Assembly: GCA_903881665.1 (NCBI GenBank)
Contig: CAIRUC010000127.1
Coordinates: 1-50,607 of the forward strand
Source of the DNA: an uncultured Bacteroidota bacterium
GTDB taxonomy: Bacteria > Bacteroidota > Bacteroidia > AKYH767-A > OLB10
Length of the DNA: 50,607 bases
Direction: 5' to 3'
A program made the position numbers and the translations under genes. The notes beneath the pieces are model-generated. The model had not been told where the DNA came from. It saw only the letters and a program-made list of their open reading frames with translations, and did not search any database. Positions 36,101 to 44,577 of the stretch are shown piece after piece (positions within the stretch are counted from its first letter, which is position 1; every line of letters begins with the position of its first letter).

Positions 36101-36914
36101 ATAAACCATCGGCTCCGGCATAAACGATAGGTTTTGTGCTTAAGCTTCCTGCCTCTAGAAATACACCAGAATCATAATCAGAATCGCCTGCATCAGCAAT
36201 TACAATTTTCAGATGATATGTTTGGCAAGGAATAACTACAGCCATCGCCGTTAGTAATGTGGTAAATCCATCATATTGAAGGTCTATTCCATTGCTATTG
36301 TCTACGTAGTAATTTGGGTAAGATAAATTACAAGGAGAATTTGGATTTGCATTCGCTCCGGGGTTTCCACTATTAACGGCATTAATGGCTACCGGAATAT
36401 TTGTGCCAGGGATAATGGCTATATTTTGTGTGCTAGTAATTCCAGGGCCAGAAATAAAAAAGCCGAAGATATCATTGTAAGAGGAGCACACAAATTCAGG
36501 GTATTCTTCACTAGCAAATACATACCTGAATTCAACTGTATCATTTTGCGGAACGAAGTCGAATTCTAAAACAGAAGCGTCATACGTATTCACTCCTGAG
36601 ATTGTTTGAAGTGTTGCATCGCCAGGATTATTATCTACGCTTGCGGCCCCATTTTGATTGTTAGGACCAACTGCTATGGAATTGTCGCCAGTAGTAAGCA
36701 ATATGCCGCTACTCAAACCAAGGTTTGTTCCTGTAGCTGTAAAGGAACTATAGTAGTTGGTAGGGCTGGTTATTGTTGGGTTAATAATTTGCACTCCGGG
36801 GCCTGCTAATATAGAAGCCAACTGAAATGCATTTAATCCTGAAGTTAGGGTAAGCTGAGAAAAGCCCATTGCCGGCAAAAATACTATAGCAAAGAAAAGG
36901 TAAATACGCTTCAA
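33117..36914 (-). CDS. giant surface protein: choice-of-anchor L domain, PKD-like repeats, T9SS type B sorting domain
   Basis: A 1265-residue secreted protein. After a signal peptide (to GFSQ), residues about 25-265 form a choice-of-anchor L domain (GLSSGILLTTGD...FRYVFASEEYPEFVCSSYNDIFGFFISGPG). About ten PKD/Ig-like beta modules follow, many with the pattern CxxDSVxLxFTGN...W.F..G. The C-terminus is the gliding-motility-associated type B sorting domain (LYVPNAFSPNNDGKNDVFLC...RWGNHVC...WDGTDDGKIA). It is probably an adhesin or gliding/biofilm protein. No enzyme domain is visible. It is paired in tandem with the next large gene. Confidence 0.9.
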   Translation of the reverse strand: MKRIYLFFAIVFLPAMGFSQLTLTSGLNAFQLASILAGPGVQIINPTITSPTNYYSSFTATGTNLGLSSGILLTTGDNSIAVGPNNQNGAASVDNNPGDATLQTISGVNTYDASVLEFDFVPQNDTVEFRYVFASEEYPEFVCSSYNDIFGFFISGPGITSTQNIAIIPGTNIPVAINAVNSGNPGANANPNSPCNLSYPNYYVDNSNGIDLQYDGFTTLLTAMAVVIPCQTYHLKIVIADAGDSDYDSGVFLEAGSLSTKPIVYAGADGLFCSGSFHPLGMAATNGWNYSWSPTTGIDNPLISNPNVTLFNNTGVPITTSYIVTATNGTCVLSDTVALTTYPIPNAAITPLTKACAGDTLTVQYTGNANASATYNWNFGGGSIISGNGQGPYQITYPIGGTFTNSLLVNYFVCPSDAAYDTLTVINKPIAAIAVPDTICPGEMATILNTGSSNAAYTYAWNWNTGTVLSGTSFGPYNVNWNTPGKHFITLNVSNQICSATINDSIYIRQNPVAAFTYPASLCSIDTAQIEFNGNASIAATYLWNFGTSNLIAGSGQGPLFITPQIGGKDTVQLIVNDNGCRDTIQHVLNVIQQPLANFSTVPQICTNDSVTLNFTGNTGGALSVKWMFTTGTPNYIQSFGPVSSMFNVVGVHAITLIVNNAGCIDMKTDSITVKHTPIADFILPSTICSNDTTQILFTGTAGSSAFYNWQFNKSKLISGSGSGPLTITPFSIGIDTVSLFINESGCFDTIHKTIEIIEHPVALFTMPAQTCSGDSVMLQFTGNSAGVSSINWTINGGSPSSGTSLNFVKSVFMTAGSYPVNIEINNSGCRDSLSNTIVVNPLPIADFSAGDVCDGTPVNIQNNSSISDGFINSNSWTFGDNQTSLATQPMNHLYAVRGKYDIILTTLSGKLCKDTFAISVTVHDNPNSKYTINSVCAGNASTFTDSSTITSGGINYRYFLYSNSIIGIDSIFNYNFPGYGNYSTMLITESNFGCRDTSYEYAIVHSLPIIDITGLPRSGCQPLDVQFENHSTNIDGPIKSIVWDLDDGDSSSIDQPLHTYLSPGLFDVSLTATTSYGCVKDSVYSNYIEVYPKPIANFIHDPSPSDMLSPVIYFTNLTTLANNYLWELGDTTFTNESDPVHQYNAAGTYLVELIATNNDGCKDTATGEVIINPSFTLYVPNAFSPNNDGKNDVFLCQGSGISQFMMKIFSRWGNHVCTLHNINEPWDGTDDGKIAQEDTYVYLIEVTDVLKQIHTVTGRVSIVK

Positions 36915-37017
36915 GAGATTTTGTTTTTGGTAAGTAAACGTAATCTAGATTTAATGTTCAGCAAATAATATCTAGCCGAATAGGTAAAATCGACCTTTGA
37001 TCAGGCGAAAAAAATAT

Positions 37018-40000
37018 TTATCGTATTAATGTAATTGTTCCTTGATATTCATGAGGACGATTATTTAATCCTTCACGTAATTTTATGGAATATACATAAA
37101 CTCCTTCAGGCATTTCGTTTCCATTATTATCTTTTCCATCCCAAAGAGGATTGCTTATTGATTCCTTCATCAATTGCCCCATGCGGTTGTATATTTTAAT
37201 ATCAAATTTGTCGAAATTAAATCCATACATTTCTAATAAATCATTGGTGCCATCATCATTCGGGCTAAATGCTTTCGGAATAAAAAAGGAAAAATCATTT
37301 TTAACGGAAACTGTTTTAATAATTGTATCACTGCACAAATAGTTATTGCTTACAATTAATACTATTTCATATTCTCCCGGTACCATAAATGACTGAACAG
37401 GGTTCGGTATTATTGATGTTGTTAAAGAATCTCCTAATGTCCAGCTCCAATGATCAATTAACCCTACTGATTTATCCTCAAAATAAACCGGGTTTAACAT
37501 TATTGTTGGCGTAATTGGTGAATATGAAAAATCAGCTACCGGAGTCGAATAGGCGGTAATGGCATTAATAACGGTATCTGAAGAAGTGCAGCCTTCGGGA
37601 GTAGTGATGGATAAAGACACATCGAAAATTCCGGAATCTTTGTAAAGTTCAACAGGAGTTATACTGTTAGAAAGTTCACCATTCCCGAAATCCCAATTGT
37701 AAGTTGATCCGGAAATCGTTTGCGAATTATTATTGAAAGTAACTTCTAATGGCATGCAGCCTTTGTCGGGAGAATAACTATAATTAACTACAGGCACAAA
37801 GAATGATTGAATCGCTTTAAGAATAGTATCAGCGGTTTTACAACCTTGCGGGCTCGTGATGGTTAACGAGACATCATAAAATCCAGAATCTGTATATAAT
37901 TCAGTTGGATTAACACTATTGGAAATGCTGCCATTTCCTAAATTCCAATTGTATGTCGATCCCGAAGCAACAGATGCATTGTTTCCAAAAGTTACTGAAA
38001 GTGGCATGCAGCCATTGTTAGGTATATATGAAAGATTGATGATTGGATAATCAAAAACAGTTACCGTAACGGAATCTAATTTTGATGGTGTTCCGCAAAA
38101 GTCAGAAACAGTTACATAATATGTTGTGGTGATTGTCGGACTAACTACTTGTGTATTGGTAGCGATTCCGTTGCTCCATTGATAAGAATAGTTTCCGTTC
38201 CCTCCACCTGCAAGCACTGTTAGAGGTGTTGGTGTTCCACTGCAAATACTGGTAGTGCCAGAGGACGTATTTGTAAGAGTAGGATTAACAGTAACACTAT
38301 AAGTAAAGCTTGCTGTGCAATTATTAGCGTCAGTTATTGTAACAGTAAAATTTTGAGTTGTAGTAGGGTTCACTGTTGATGTTGAAGTAATCGCACCATT
38401 ACTCCATAAATAAGAATACGGTGTTTTTCCACCACTAGCAGAGATACTAAGTAGGTACGATTGCCCGATACAAATTGTTGGGTTACTCCCTGCTGTAAGT
38501 GTTAACGCAGGAATACTTGTAATACTTCCAGTGTTTACAGTAGTACAACCATTATTATCTGTTACTGTAACGGTAAATGCGCCCGGCGTAAAGCCAGTGC
38601 CACTAGCTGTAGTATTACCATTGTTCCATTGATAAGTGTAAGGGCTAATTCCACCACTTGCCGAAACGGTTACTTGTCCATCATTACCTTGACATGAGAC
38701 TCCAATTGTATTTGTAATCAAAGCATTTAATAGGGTAGGTTGGCTAATTGAATAGCTAGCATTTACAGTACAACCAATAATATCAGTAACAGTTACTGTA
38801 TACGTTCCCGCTATCAAATTATTAGCGGTTGCTCCTGTTTGTCCGTTGCTCCATAGATAAGAGTATCCAGGATGTCCATTGTTACCAGCCTGAGTTATAC
38901 TCCCCGAAGCTCCGCCATTACAAAGGGCATCTGATTTAGAAACGAATGAAGAAGATACCGGAGGATTTTGATTCAATGCGAATGTTTTGGTAGCAACACA
39001 ACCGCTATCGTTTACTTGAACAATGTAATTCCCGTTTAAGGTTTGTGAGATATTATTAACACTCGCAATCTGAGTGTTTGCAGTGAAACCAGCGGGTCCT
39101 GTCCAAGAAAATACTGCATTTGCCGAATAATTGCCTATAGCATTTAGTAAAGCGCTATTGCCATCACAAATAGGTAAATTACTTGTAATAGATGGCGTTT
39201 TAATAGAGTCGTTAAAATATAAATTAATACTAAAATAAGTTTGCACGATAGGATCATTTGGCATACATCCGTATTCAATGATATAGGACGAAACAAAGCC
39301 AGAATCAATAAAATCATTCCACTGTCCTGTTAATGATAAGTGAGCATAATTTTCCATTCCATTATTGCAACCATTTGGTTCATATTGCGCCCAATTAACA
39401 AAATAACCAGCTACTGGAGTTCCCGTTCCAAAGCCAGAGGCCCCGCAATTAAAGTTCTGCTGATCAGAAAAGTAACGTCCTGTTCCTCCGTTTTCTAATC
39501 CTTCGCATCCTGTAACCCAACGCCATTGTCCTTCAACTGACTCATCCGTAGCCCCAATCCATGTGTTTGAATTAATAAGTTGACTGATGAAATTATTTTC
39601 TTGTATGCTAGTTAAAGTGATCAAATAACCTTGCATCCCTAAATAATTTGAAGCAGCAGCTGCGGCTACAGCATCATGCCATGTAATATCGGTTGGCGCT
39701 GTAATTTTTTTATAGTAATGGTTGTTACTTGGGTTATAAAGTAATTTACCCAATACATAGAAAATCGTTCGGGGCCCACTTACTGCAGATGCAATTTTAG
39801 AACATAAATAAATTGATTCTAATGCTAATTCGTATTGTGCAGTTGTTGCAACCCCCGAAAGAGTTAATACTCCGGTAGCCGAACTCCATGAACCAGTAAT
39901 GCCGAACATTGGTGTAAAGGACAGTGAGTCTTGACTGGGATTATACCCTGTATATATATAAATATTAACACCATCTAATGTAGTTCCGGTAGCAGCCGTA

Positions 40001-40146
40001 ATTGTAACTGATTGCGCAATCGGTTGACAGCCACTAGCGGCACAAACAATAGAACTAGAAACTACACTTAACTGTGGTCCTTGCGCAAAAGAGAGGTTTG
40101 ATGTTAGAAGAAAAAAGAGTGCAATTAACAATATCGCTTTTTTCAT
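37018..40146 (-). CDS. surface protein: C-type lectin domain, SprB repeats, PKD domains, T9SS type B sorting domain
   Basis: A 1042-residue secreted protein with a signal peptide ending at SFAQ. Residues about 130-300 are a C-type lectin-like domain with WIGATDESVEGQWRW and both Ca2+/sugar-site motifs, EPN (256-258) and WND (276-278), the set associated with mannose-type binding in animal lectins. Two SprB repeats follow (for example SVSCQGNDGQVTVSASGG), then Ig/PKD modules, including a near-duplicate pair with GCMPLSVTFGNNAS and GCMPLEVTFNNNSQ. A type B T9SS domain ends the protein (FFIPKAFSPNDDGTNDLLEM). A sugar-binding adhesin is the likely role. It lies upstream of and parallel to the choice-of-anchor L gene. 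Confidence 0.9.
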   Translation of the reverse strand: MKKAILLIALFFLLTSNLSFAQGPQLSVVSSSIVCAASGCQPIAQSVTITAATGTTLDGVNIYIYTGYNPSQDSLSFTPMFGITGSWSSATGVLTLSGVATTAQYELALESIYLCSKIASAVSGPRTIFYVLGKLLYNPSNNHYYKKITAPTDITWHDAVAAAAASNYLGMQGYLITLTSIQENNFISQLINSNTWIGATDESVEGQWRWVTGCEGLENGGTGRYFSDQQNFNCGASGFGTGTPVAGYFVNWAQYEPNGCNNGMENYAHLSLTGQWNDFIDSGFVSSYIIEYGCMPNDPIVQTYFSINLYFNDSIKTPSITSNLPICDGNSALLNAIGNYSANAVFSWTGPAGFTANTQIASVNNISQTLNGNYIVQVNDSGCVATKTFALNQNPPVSSSFVSKSDALCNGGASGSITQAGNNGHPGYSYLWSNGQTGATANNLIAGTYTVTVTDIIGCTVNASYSISQPTLLNALITNTIGVSCQGNDGQVTVSASGGISPYTYQWNNGNTTASGTGFTPGAFTVTVTDNNGCTTVNTGSITSIPALTLTAGSNPTICIGQSYLLSISASGGKTPYSYLWSNGAITSTSTVNPTTTQNFTVTITDANNCTASFTYSVTVNPTLTNTSSGTTSICSGTPTPLTVLAGGGNGNYSYQWSNGIATNTQVVSPTITTTYYVTVSDFCGTPSKLDSVTVTVFDYPIINLSYIPNNGCMPLSVTFGNNASVASGSTYNWNLGNGSISNSVNPTELYTDSGFYDVSLTITSPQGCKTADTILKAIQSFFVPVVNYSYSPDKGCMPLEVTFNNNSQTISGSTYNWDFGNGELSNSITPVELYKDSGIFDVSLSITTPEGCTSSDTVINAITAYSTPVADFSYSPITPTIMLNPVYFEDKSVGLIDHWSWTLGDSLTTSIIPNPVQSFMVPGEYEIVLIVSNNYLCSDTIIKTVSVKNDFSFFIPKAFSPNDDGTNDLLEMYGFNFDKFDIKIYNRMGQLMKESISNPLWDGKDNNGNEMPEGVYVYSIKLREGLNNRPHEYQGTITLIR

Positions 40147-40337
40147 ATGTACAATAGGTTTAAAAAATTAATGGGATCGCTTGAGTTAGTGTGTTACCAA
40201 GCATTCGCATGTATTAAAATAAGTAATTTAGTTTTGGGAGTATAAAATTCGGGAAAATTATAATACTAACCAATATTTATAGCCGAACTGTTTAAAAAGC
40301 GAGGTGATCTAGGTTAATAGAGACTCCTTATCAATCA

Positions 40338-40370
40338 TTGCCTAAAAAACAATTCGGTTTTGTACCTTTG
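40338..40370 (+). promoter_or_regulatory. TTG / TACCTTTG promoter of the ALDH7-type gene
   Basis: TTG at 40338-40340 and TACCTTTG at 40363-40370 are separated by 22 bases. The ATG is 20 bases further downstream. A GTG overlapping the -7 element should not be used as start. Confidence 0.55.
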
Positions 40371-40390
40371 TGCAAATATTAAAAAACGCA

Positions 40391-41953
40391 ATGAGTACTA
40401 CTTCAACAGCAAACGATTTTGGCATTCAGGAAATGCTTAAACAATTGGGGATCAAAGATATAAATAATGGTGCTTGTACTGGAGCTGAATGGTTTAATAC
40501 CACCGGCGAAATGATCGAGTCATTTTCTTCTTCGGATGGTGCCTTAATCGGCAAAGTTCGTCAGGCAACGGCCGATGATTATGAGGTCATTATTTTGAAA
40601 GCGCAAGATGCGTTTAAAAAGTGGAGAATGGTTCCTGCTCCTAAACGTGGAGAGGTAGTTCGTCAAATTGGTGATCGTTTACGTGAATATAAAGAGCCTT
40701 TAGGGAAGCTTGTTTCTTACGAGATGGGTAAAATTTACCAAGAGGGTTTAGGTGAAGTTCAAGAGATGATCGATATCTGTGATTTCGCAGTGGGCCTTTC
40801 TCGTCAGTTGTACGGAGTAACCATGCCAAGTGAGCGCCCGCGCCACCGTATGTTTGAGCAATATCAACCACTTGGAGTTGTTGGTGTTATTTCTGCTTTC
40901 AATTTCCCTGTTGCCGTATGGAGCTGGAATGCTATGTTGGCAATGGTTTGTGGTGATGTGGTAGTATGGAAGCCTAGTTCTAAAACTATGTTATGTGCTA
41001 TTGCAGTTCATGCGATCATCGCTGATGTGTTGAAAGCTAACGATGTTCCGGAAGGTGTTTTAAACCTTGTTGCTGGCGGATCGAAATATGTTGGCGATAA
41101 TTTCCTTGCCGATAAACGTGTACCGCTAATTTCTGCTACTGGTTCTACTCGTGTAGGAAAGAGAGTTGGTAAAATTGTTGGAGAACGTTTAGGTCGCTCG
41201 TTATTAGAATTAGGTGGCAATAATGCTATCATCCTTTCTGAAAAGGCAGATCTTAAAATGGCTATGACAGCAGTGTTGTTCGGTTCAGTAGGAACTGCAG
41301 GTCAACGTTGTACGTCTACTCGTCGTTTAATTATTCATGAGTCGATTTATGATTCGTTTAAAGAGAAATTGGTGAGTGCTTATAAACAAATTCGTATAGG
41401 CCACCCGTTAGATGCAAAAACATTAGTTGGACCACTAATCGATAAAGGCGCTGTTGCTGATTTTACAAATGCAATTGAAAAAGCGCGTGCTGAAGGCGGA
41501 AATGTTTTAGTGGGAGGTAATGTTTTATCGGGTGCAGGTTATGAAAGTGGTTGCTATGTTACTCCTTGTATCATCGAAGCGCAAAATCATTATCATATCG
41601 TTCAAGAAGAAACTTTTGCGCCAATTCTTTATATAATGAAGTATAGTACTATCGAAGAGGCTATCGCTATGCAGAATGATGTTCCGCAAGGATTGTCTTC
41701 TTCGATCTTCACACGTGATATGTTGGAGGCTGAAGCATTCTTATCGCCTGAAGGTTCTGACTGCGGAATCGCTAACGTGAATATCGGTACTTCAGGTGCT
41801 GAAATTGGTGGTGCTTTCGGTGGTGAAAAAGAAACAGGTGGCGGACGTGAATCAGGTTCTGATGCTTGGAAAGTGTATATGCGTCGTCAAACAAATACAG
41901 TGAATTATTCTACAGAATTACCTTTGGCGCAAGGAATCAAATTCGACATTTAA
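40391..41953 (+). CDS. amaB: ALDH7-family dehydrogenase (alpha-aminoadipic semialdehyde / piperideine-6-carboxylate dehydrogenase)
   Basis: A protein of 520 residues starting at ATG 40391. It is an ALDH with the ALDH7A1 pattern: [22 protein letters not shown] near the start, [25 protein letters not shown] (catalytic Glu), [15 protein letters not shown] (catalytic Cys) and the [30 protein letters not shown] end. These enzymes oxidise alpha-aminoadipic semialdehyde in lysine and pipecolate breakdown. No other lysine-degradation gene is near it. It has its own promoter and terminator. The symbol follows the common bacterial name and is less certain than the family. Confidence 0.9.
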   Translation: MSTTSTANDFGIQEMLKQLGIKDINNGACTGAEWFNTTGEMIESFSSSDGALIGKVRQATADDYEVIILKAQDAFKKWRMVPAPKRGEVVRQIGDRLREYKEPLGKLVSYEMGKIYQEGLGEVQEMIDICDFAVGLSRQLYGVTMPSERPRHRMFEQYQPLGVVGVISAFNFPVAVWSWNAMLAMVCGDVVVWKPSSKTMLCAIAVHAIIADVLKANDVPEGVLNLVAGGSKYVGDNFLADKRVPLISATGSTRVGKRVGKIVGERLGRSLLELGGNNAIILSEKADLKMAMTAVLFGSVGTAGQRCTSTRRLIIHESIYDSFKEKLVSAYKQIRIGHPLDAKTLVGPLIDKGAVADFTNAIEKARAEGGNVLVGGNVLSGAGYESGCYVTPCIIEAQNHYHIVQEETFAPILYIMKYSTIEEAIAMQNDVPQGLSSSIFTRDMLEAEAFLSPEGSDCGIANVNIGTSGAEIGGAFGGEKETGGGRESGSDAWKVYMRRQTNTVNYSTELPLAQGIKFDI

Positions 41954-42003
41954 TAGAACTTTTAAAACCTCGGTTACTTGGTTTTATAATTAATAATACG
42001 TTT

Positions 42004-42035
42004 AAACGGCTCGTCTTCTGATGAGCCGTTTTTAT
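42004..42035 (+). terminator. terminator after the ALDH7-type gene
   Basis: AAACGGCTC and GAGCCGTTT form a nine-base stem followed by TTTT and ATTTT, 50 bases past the stop codon. Confidence 0.8.
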
Positions 42036-42115
42036 TTTAAGCGTATGTAATTACTTACTCCCAACTACCTAATACTTCTTTGATTATAATTGCAATAATA
42101 AAAATTCAGATTGAA

Positions 42116-42127
42116 CGCGAATGAATC
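42116..42127. repeat. left copy of a 12-base direct repeat flanking the GxxExxY gene
   Basis: CGCGAATGAATC here and CGCGAATAAATC at 42583-42594 differ by one base. The copy is followed by a GCCTGC/GCAGGC hairpin (42128-42145). The pair brackets the GxxExxY ORF almost exactly. Confidence 0.45.
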
Positions 42128-42195
42128 GCCTGCAAAATAGCAGGCTTGATAAAAAGGATTTATCCGATTCTCATAAAAATCTTAATGATTTTAAA

Positions 42196-42591
42196 ATGCA
42201 AGAACACCTTACAAGTAGAATAATTAAAGCTTACTATACTGTTTACAATAAACTTGGATATGGCTTTCTTGAAAAGGTATATGAAAATGCCTTGGTTCTT
42301 GAGCTGCGCAGAAATGGAATATCTTGTAAACCACAACAGCAAGTAAAGGTTTTCTATTGTGATACTCAAGTAGGTTTTTACATGGCTGATATTATTGTTG
42401 AGAATTCGATTATAATTGAGATTAAAGCTGCCGAGTCTTTATGCGAACAACATGAATATCAGTTAATAAATTACTTACGTGCCACAGAAATTGAAATCGG
42501 CTTATTGCTTAACTTTGGAAAGTCGCCACAGTTTAAAAGGAAAATAGTAACTAATAAAGTGATTGAGACAATTGAAGAGAACCGCGAATAA
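42196..42591 (+). CDS. GxxExxY protein (PD-(D/E)XK nuclease-like)
   Basis: A protein of about 131 residues from ATG 42196 (an in-frame ATG at 42121 would add 25 residues, but that stretch includes a GCCTGC/GCAGGC hairpin and lies outside the family's usual start). The signature GYGFLEKVYENAL gives the G-x-x-E-x-x-Y name, and DIIVENSIIIEIKAAESL carries the D...E-x-K of the PD-(D/E)XK fold. Its cellular role is unknown; members occur in many copies in some genomes, often inside short repeat-bounded inserts. Here a near-perfect 12-base direct repeat brackets it, and hairpins lie on both sides. Confidence 0.88.
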   Translation: MQEHLTSRIIKAYYTVYNKLGYGFLEKVYENALVLELRRNGISCKPQQQVKVFYCDTQVGFYMADIIVENSIIIEIKAAESLCEQHEYQLINYLRATEIEIGLLLNFGKSPQFKRKIVTNKVIETIEENRE

Positions 42592-42646
42592 ATCCTCTTT
42601 AATCCTCTTTCGCCAACAGGCGAATCCTTTTAGATAGCTTGCTATC
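42583..42646. repeat. right flank of the GxxExxY insert: direct repeat and two hairpins
   Basis: The 12-base CGCGAATAAATC (42583-42594) overlaps the stop codon. It is followed by TTCGCCaacaGGCGAA (42609-42624) and GATAGCttGCTATC (42633-42646). The segment AATCCTTTTA at 42623-42632 is related, in inverted orientation, to AAAAAGGATT just left of the gene. Confidence 0.45.
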
Positions 42647-42679
42647 GGATTTGTGTTCTATTAAAATAATTACTTCGTT

Positions 42680-43687
42680 ATGCTCAAAATCGATATTCAT
42701 ACTCACATCATCCCCGAACATCTTCCTAATTTCAGAGAGAAATTTGGCTATGGTGGTTTTATTAGTTTAGATCACCATAAGCCCTGCTGCGCACGGATGA
42801 TGGTCGACGATAAGTTTTTCAGGGAGATACAGGATAATTGTTGGGATCCTCAAACGCGTATTAAAGAATGTAATCATCATCATATCGATGTGCAAGTGCT
42901 AAGCACCATTCCTGTAATGTTTAGTTATTGGGCGAAACCGCAAGATGCATTGGATGTTAGCATGTTTTTGAATGATCATATCGCTACTATCGTTAACGCC
43001 TATCCGAAAAGATTTGTTGGCTTGGGAACCATCCCTCTTCAACATCCCGATATGGCGATTAAGGAGCTTGAGCGTTGTATGAAAATCGGTTTAAAGGGTG
43101 TGCAAATCGGTTCGCATGTGAACGATTGTAATTTAAGCGCTCCTGAATTATTTCCTGTTTTTGAAGCTGCACAAGAATTGAATGCTTCAATCTTTGTTCA
43201 CCCATGGGATATGATGGCGAAAGATAAAATGTCGAAGTATTGGCTGCCTTGGCTCGTAGGAATGCCTGCCGAATCTTCACTCGCTATTTGTTCAATGATC
43301 TTTGGTGGTGTACTTGAACGCCTTCCTAATTTGAAAGTGGCTTTCGCTCATGGTGGAGGTTCTTTTCCGGCTACGATTGGCCGAATTGAACATGGATTTA
43401 ATGTTCGTCCCGATCTTGTTGCTGTCGATAATAAAGTAAATCCTCGGGAGTATTTAAAGCGTATCTATCTCGATACACTTGTGCACGATCCAATGATGAT
43501 GGATTACCTCGTTAATTTAATGGGCGCTGATCAATTAGCACTCGGTACCGATTATCCTTTCCCTCTTGGTGAACTAGAACCCGGTAAACTTATCGATTCA
43601 ATGCCGTACGACCTAAAAATAAAAGAGCGACTCCTTCACGGAACCGCTCTCGAATGGTTGAATATGGAGAAAACTTATTTCTTATAG
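42680..43687 (+). CDS. 2-amino-3-carboxymuconate-6-semialdehyde decarboxylase (ACMSD)
   Basis: A 335-residue zinc decarboxylase of the amidohydrolase fold that removes CO2 from the HaaO product, steering it away from quinolinate and NAD synthesis. Metal and catalytic ligands are all in place: His7 and His9 (DIHTH), His174 (FVHPWD), His224 (FAHGGG) and Asp291 (GTDYPFPLGE). The LGTIPLQHPDMAIKELERC and WLVGMPAESS segments are typical of this enzyme. It is 18 kb from haaO and 10 kb from the matching ALDH, and appears to be a single-gene transcript. Confidence 0.95.
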   Translation: MLKIDIHTHIIPEHLPNFREKFGYGGFISLDHHKPCCARMMVDDKFFREIQDNCWDPQTRIKECNHHHIDVQVLSTIPVMFSYWAKPQDALDVSMFLNDHIATIVNAYPKRFVGLGTIPLQHPDMAIKELERCMKIGLKGVQIGSHVNDCNLSAPELFPVFEAAQELNASIFVHPWDMMAKDKMSKYWLPWLVGMPAESSLAICSMIFGGVLERLPNLKVAFAHGGGSFPATIGRIEHGFNVRPDLVAVDNKVNPREYLKRIYLDTLVHDPMMMDYLVNLMGADQLALGTDYPFPLGELEPGKLIDSMPYDLKIKERLLHGTALEWLNMEKTYFL

Positions 43688-44572
43688 TTGGAATGATCTT
43701 CCAATGTTAAATCCTAAACGAATACCAGCGTTTGTCCAACGGTTGTTCGTATATGGTAAATATTGACTCTCTGCTAAGCCGATCGAATTCGTTAACAATA
43801 CCTGGAAAATATGTCCGGCAGTTTGTAGTTCTAATCCTATTCCCATGCTGTTGTAATAATTATTTCGGGAATATTTATTGATGCGATATGCATATTCACC
43901 CGTTACACCAAATTTCTTGCTGAACTTAAAGCGCATCGCTGTCGATAATCCGTACATGTCGTTTAAGTCAGTAATCACATCTACTTGATTGTAGTGAACA
44001 AACCAAGGTGCAATTTCTAACGAGAATTGCTCACCGAATTTTCTAGCAATTATTAATTGATGTACAAAGGACAATCTGCTTTCAAAATGTTCGTATTTGT
44101 CGAAACCATTATTATTCTTTTGGGGGTCTTTAAAAGAAGTGCGATATATTCCAGAAAATAAAGAAAGGCTGATTGGCATACTTTCGTCTTTTTTCTGACG
44201 CAGTAAACTGTATTTTACATATCCATCAACCATTTTTTGGTGCGATGTGCGTCCTAAGCCAAACATTAAACGGCTATTCGGACTATAATCTAATCCTAAA
44301 CGAATACTTGCACCACCATCAATTCCGTATGATTCATATGAACCACTATTAATAGGCCCAAAGCGGTGAGAAATAGTGAAATCTAACATCCTATTTCCAC
44401 TAGTTTCTACTGTTTGGAAGTTTATTACTCTAGTCGACTTAAATGTTTTTGTTACATAAGGACCCGTATCTTCAGCTTCACTTCCCCAATTTTTTGTATT
44501 GTCGTCTTGAGCTTGTACAGTTAATAAACATAAAGTACATAATAGGGTAAGGTAATATTTTAGGCTATGCAT
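43682..44572 (-). CDS. DUF5777-family outer-membrane beta-barrel protein
   Basis: A 296-residue exported protein with a signal peptide ending at TVQAQ. The block TFKSTRVINFQTVETSGNRMLDFTISHRFG...GLDYSPNSRLMFGLGRTSHQKMVDGYVKYSLLRQ is characteristic of DUF5777. Alternating hydrophobic beta-strands and an aromatic/leucine end support an outer-membrane barrel. Its function has not been shown. It overlaps the convergent ACMSD gene by six bases at the 3' end and is followed upstream by two haem-c-like lipoproteins on the same strand, with gaps of 5 and 9 bases, so the three form one operon, possibly a redox unit at the outer membrane. Confidence 0.88.
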   Translation of the reverse strand: MHSLKYYLTLLCTLCLLTVQAQDDNTKNWGSEAEDTGPYVTKTFKSTRVINFQTVETSGNRMLDFTISHRFGPINSGSYESYGIDGGASIRLGLDYSPNSRLMFGLGRTSHQKMVDGYVKYSLLRQKKDESMPISLSLFSGIYRTSFKDPQKNNNGFDKYEHFESRLSFVHQLIIARKFGEQFSLEIAPWFVHYNQVDVITDLNDMYGLSTAMRFKFSKKFGVTGEYAYRINKYSRNNYYNSMGIGLELQTAGHIFQVLLTNSIGLAESQYLPYTNNRWTNAGIRLGFNIGRSFQL

Positions 44573-44577
44573 ATACG

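Noticed and set aside
41954..42120. A possible tRNA gene near the GxxExxY gene
   Set aside because: No cloverleaf or GTTCGA-type T-loop; the only stem is the terminator after the ALDH7-type gene.
42121..42195. Longer GxxExxY protein from ATG 42121
   Set aside because: The added 25 residues overlap the direct repeat and hairpin, and family members begin about 20 residues before the GxxE motif, which fits ATG 42196. The longer form is not excluded.
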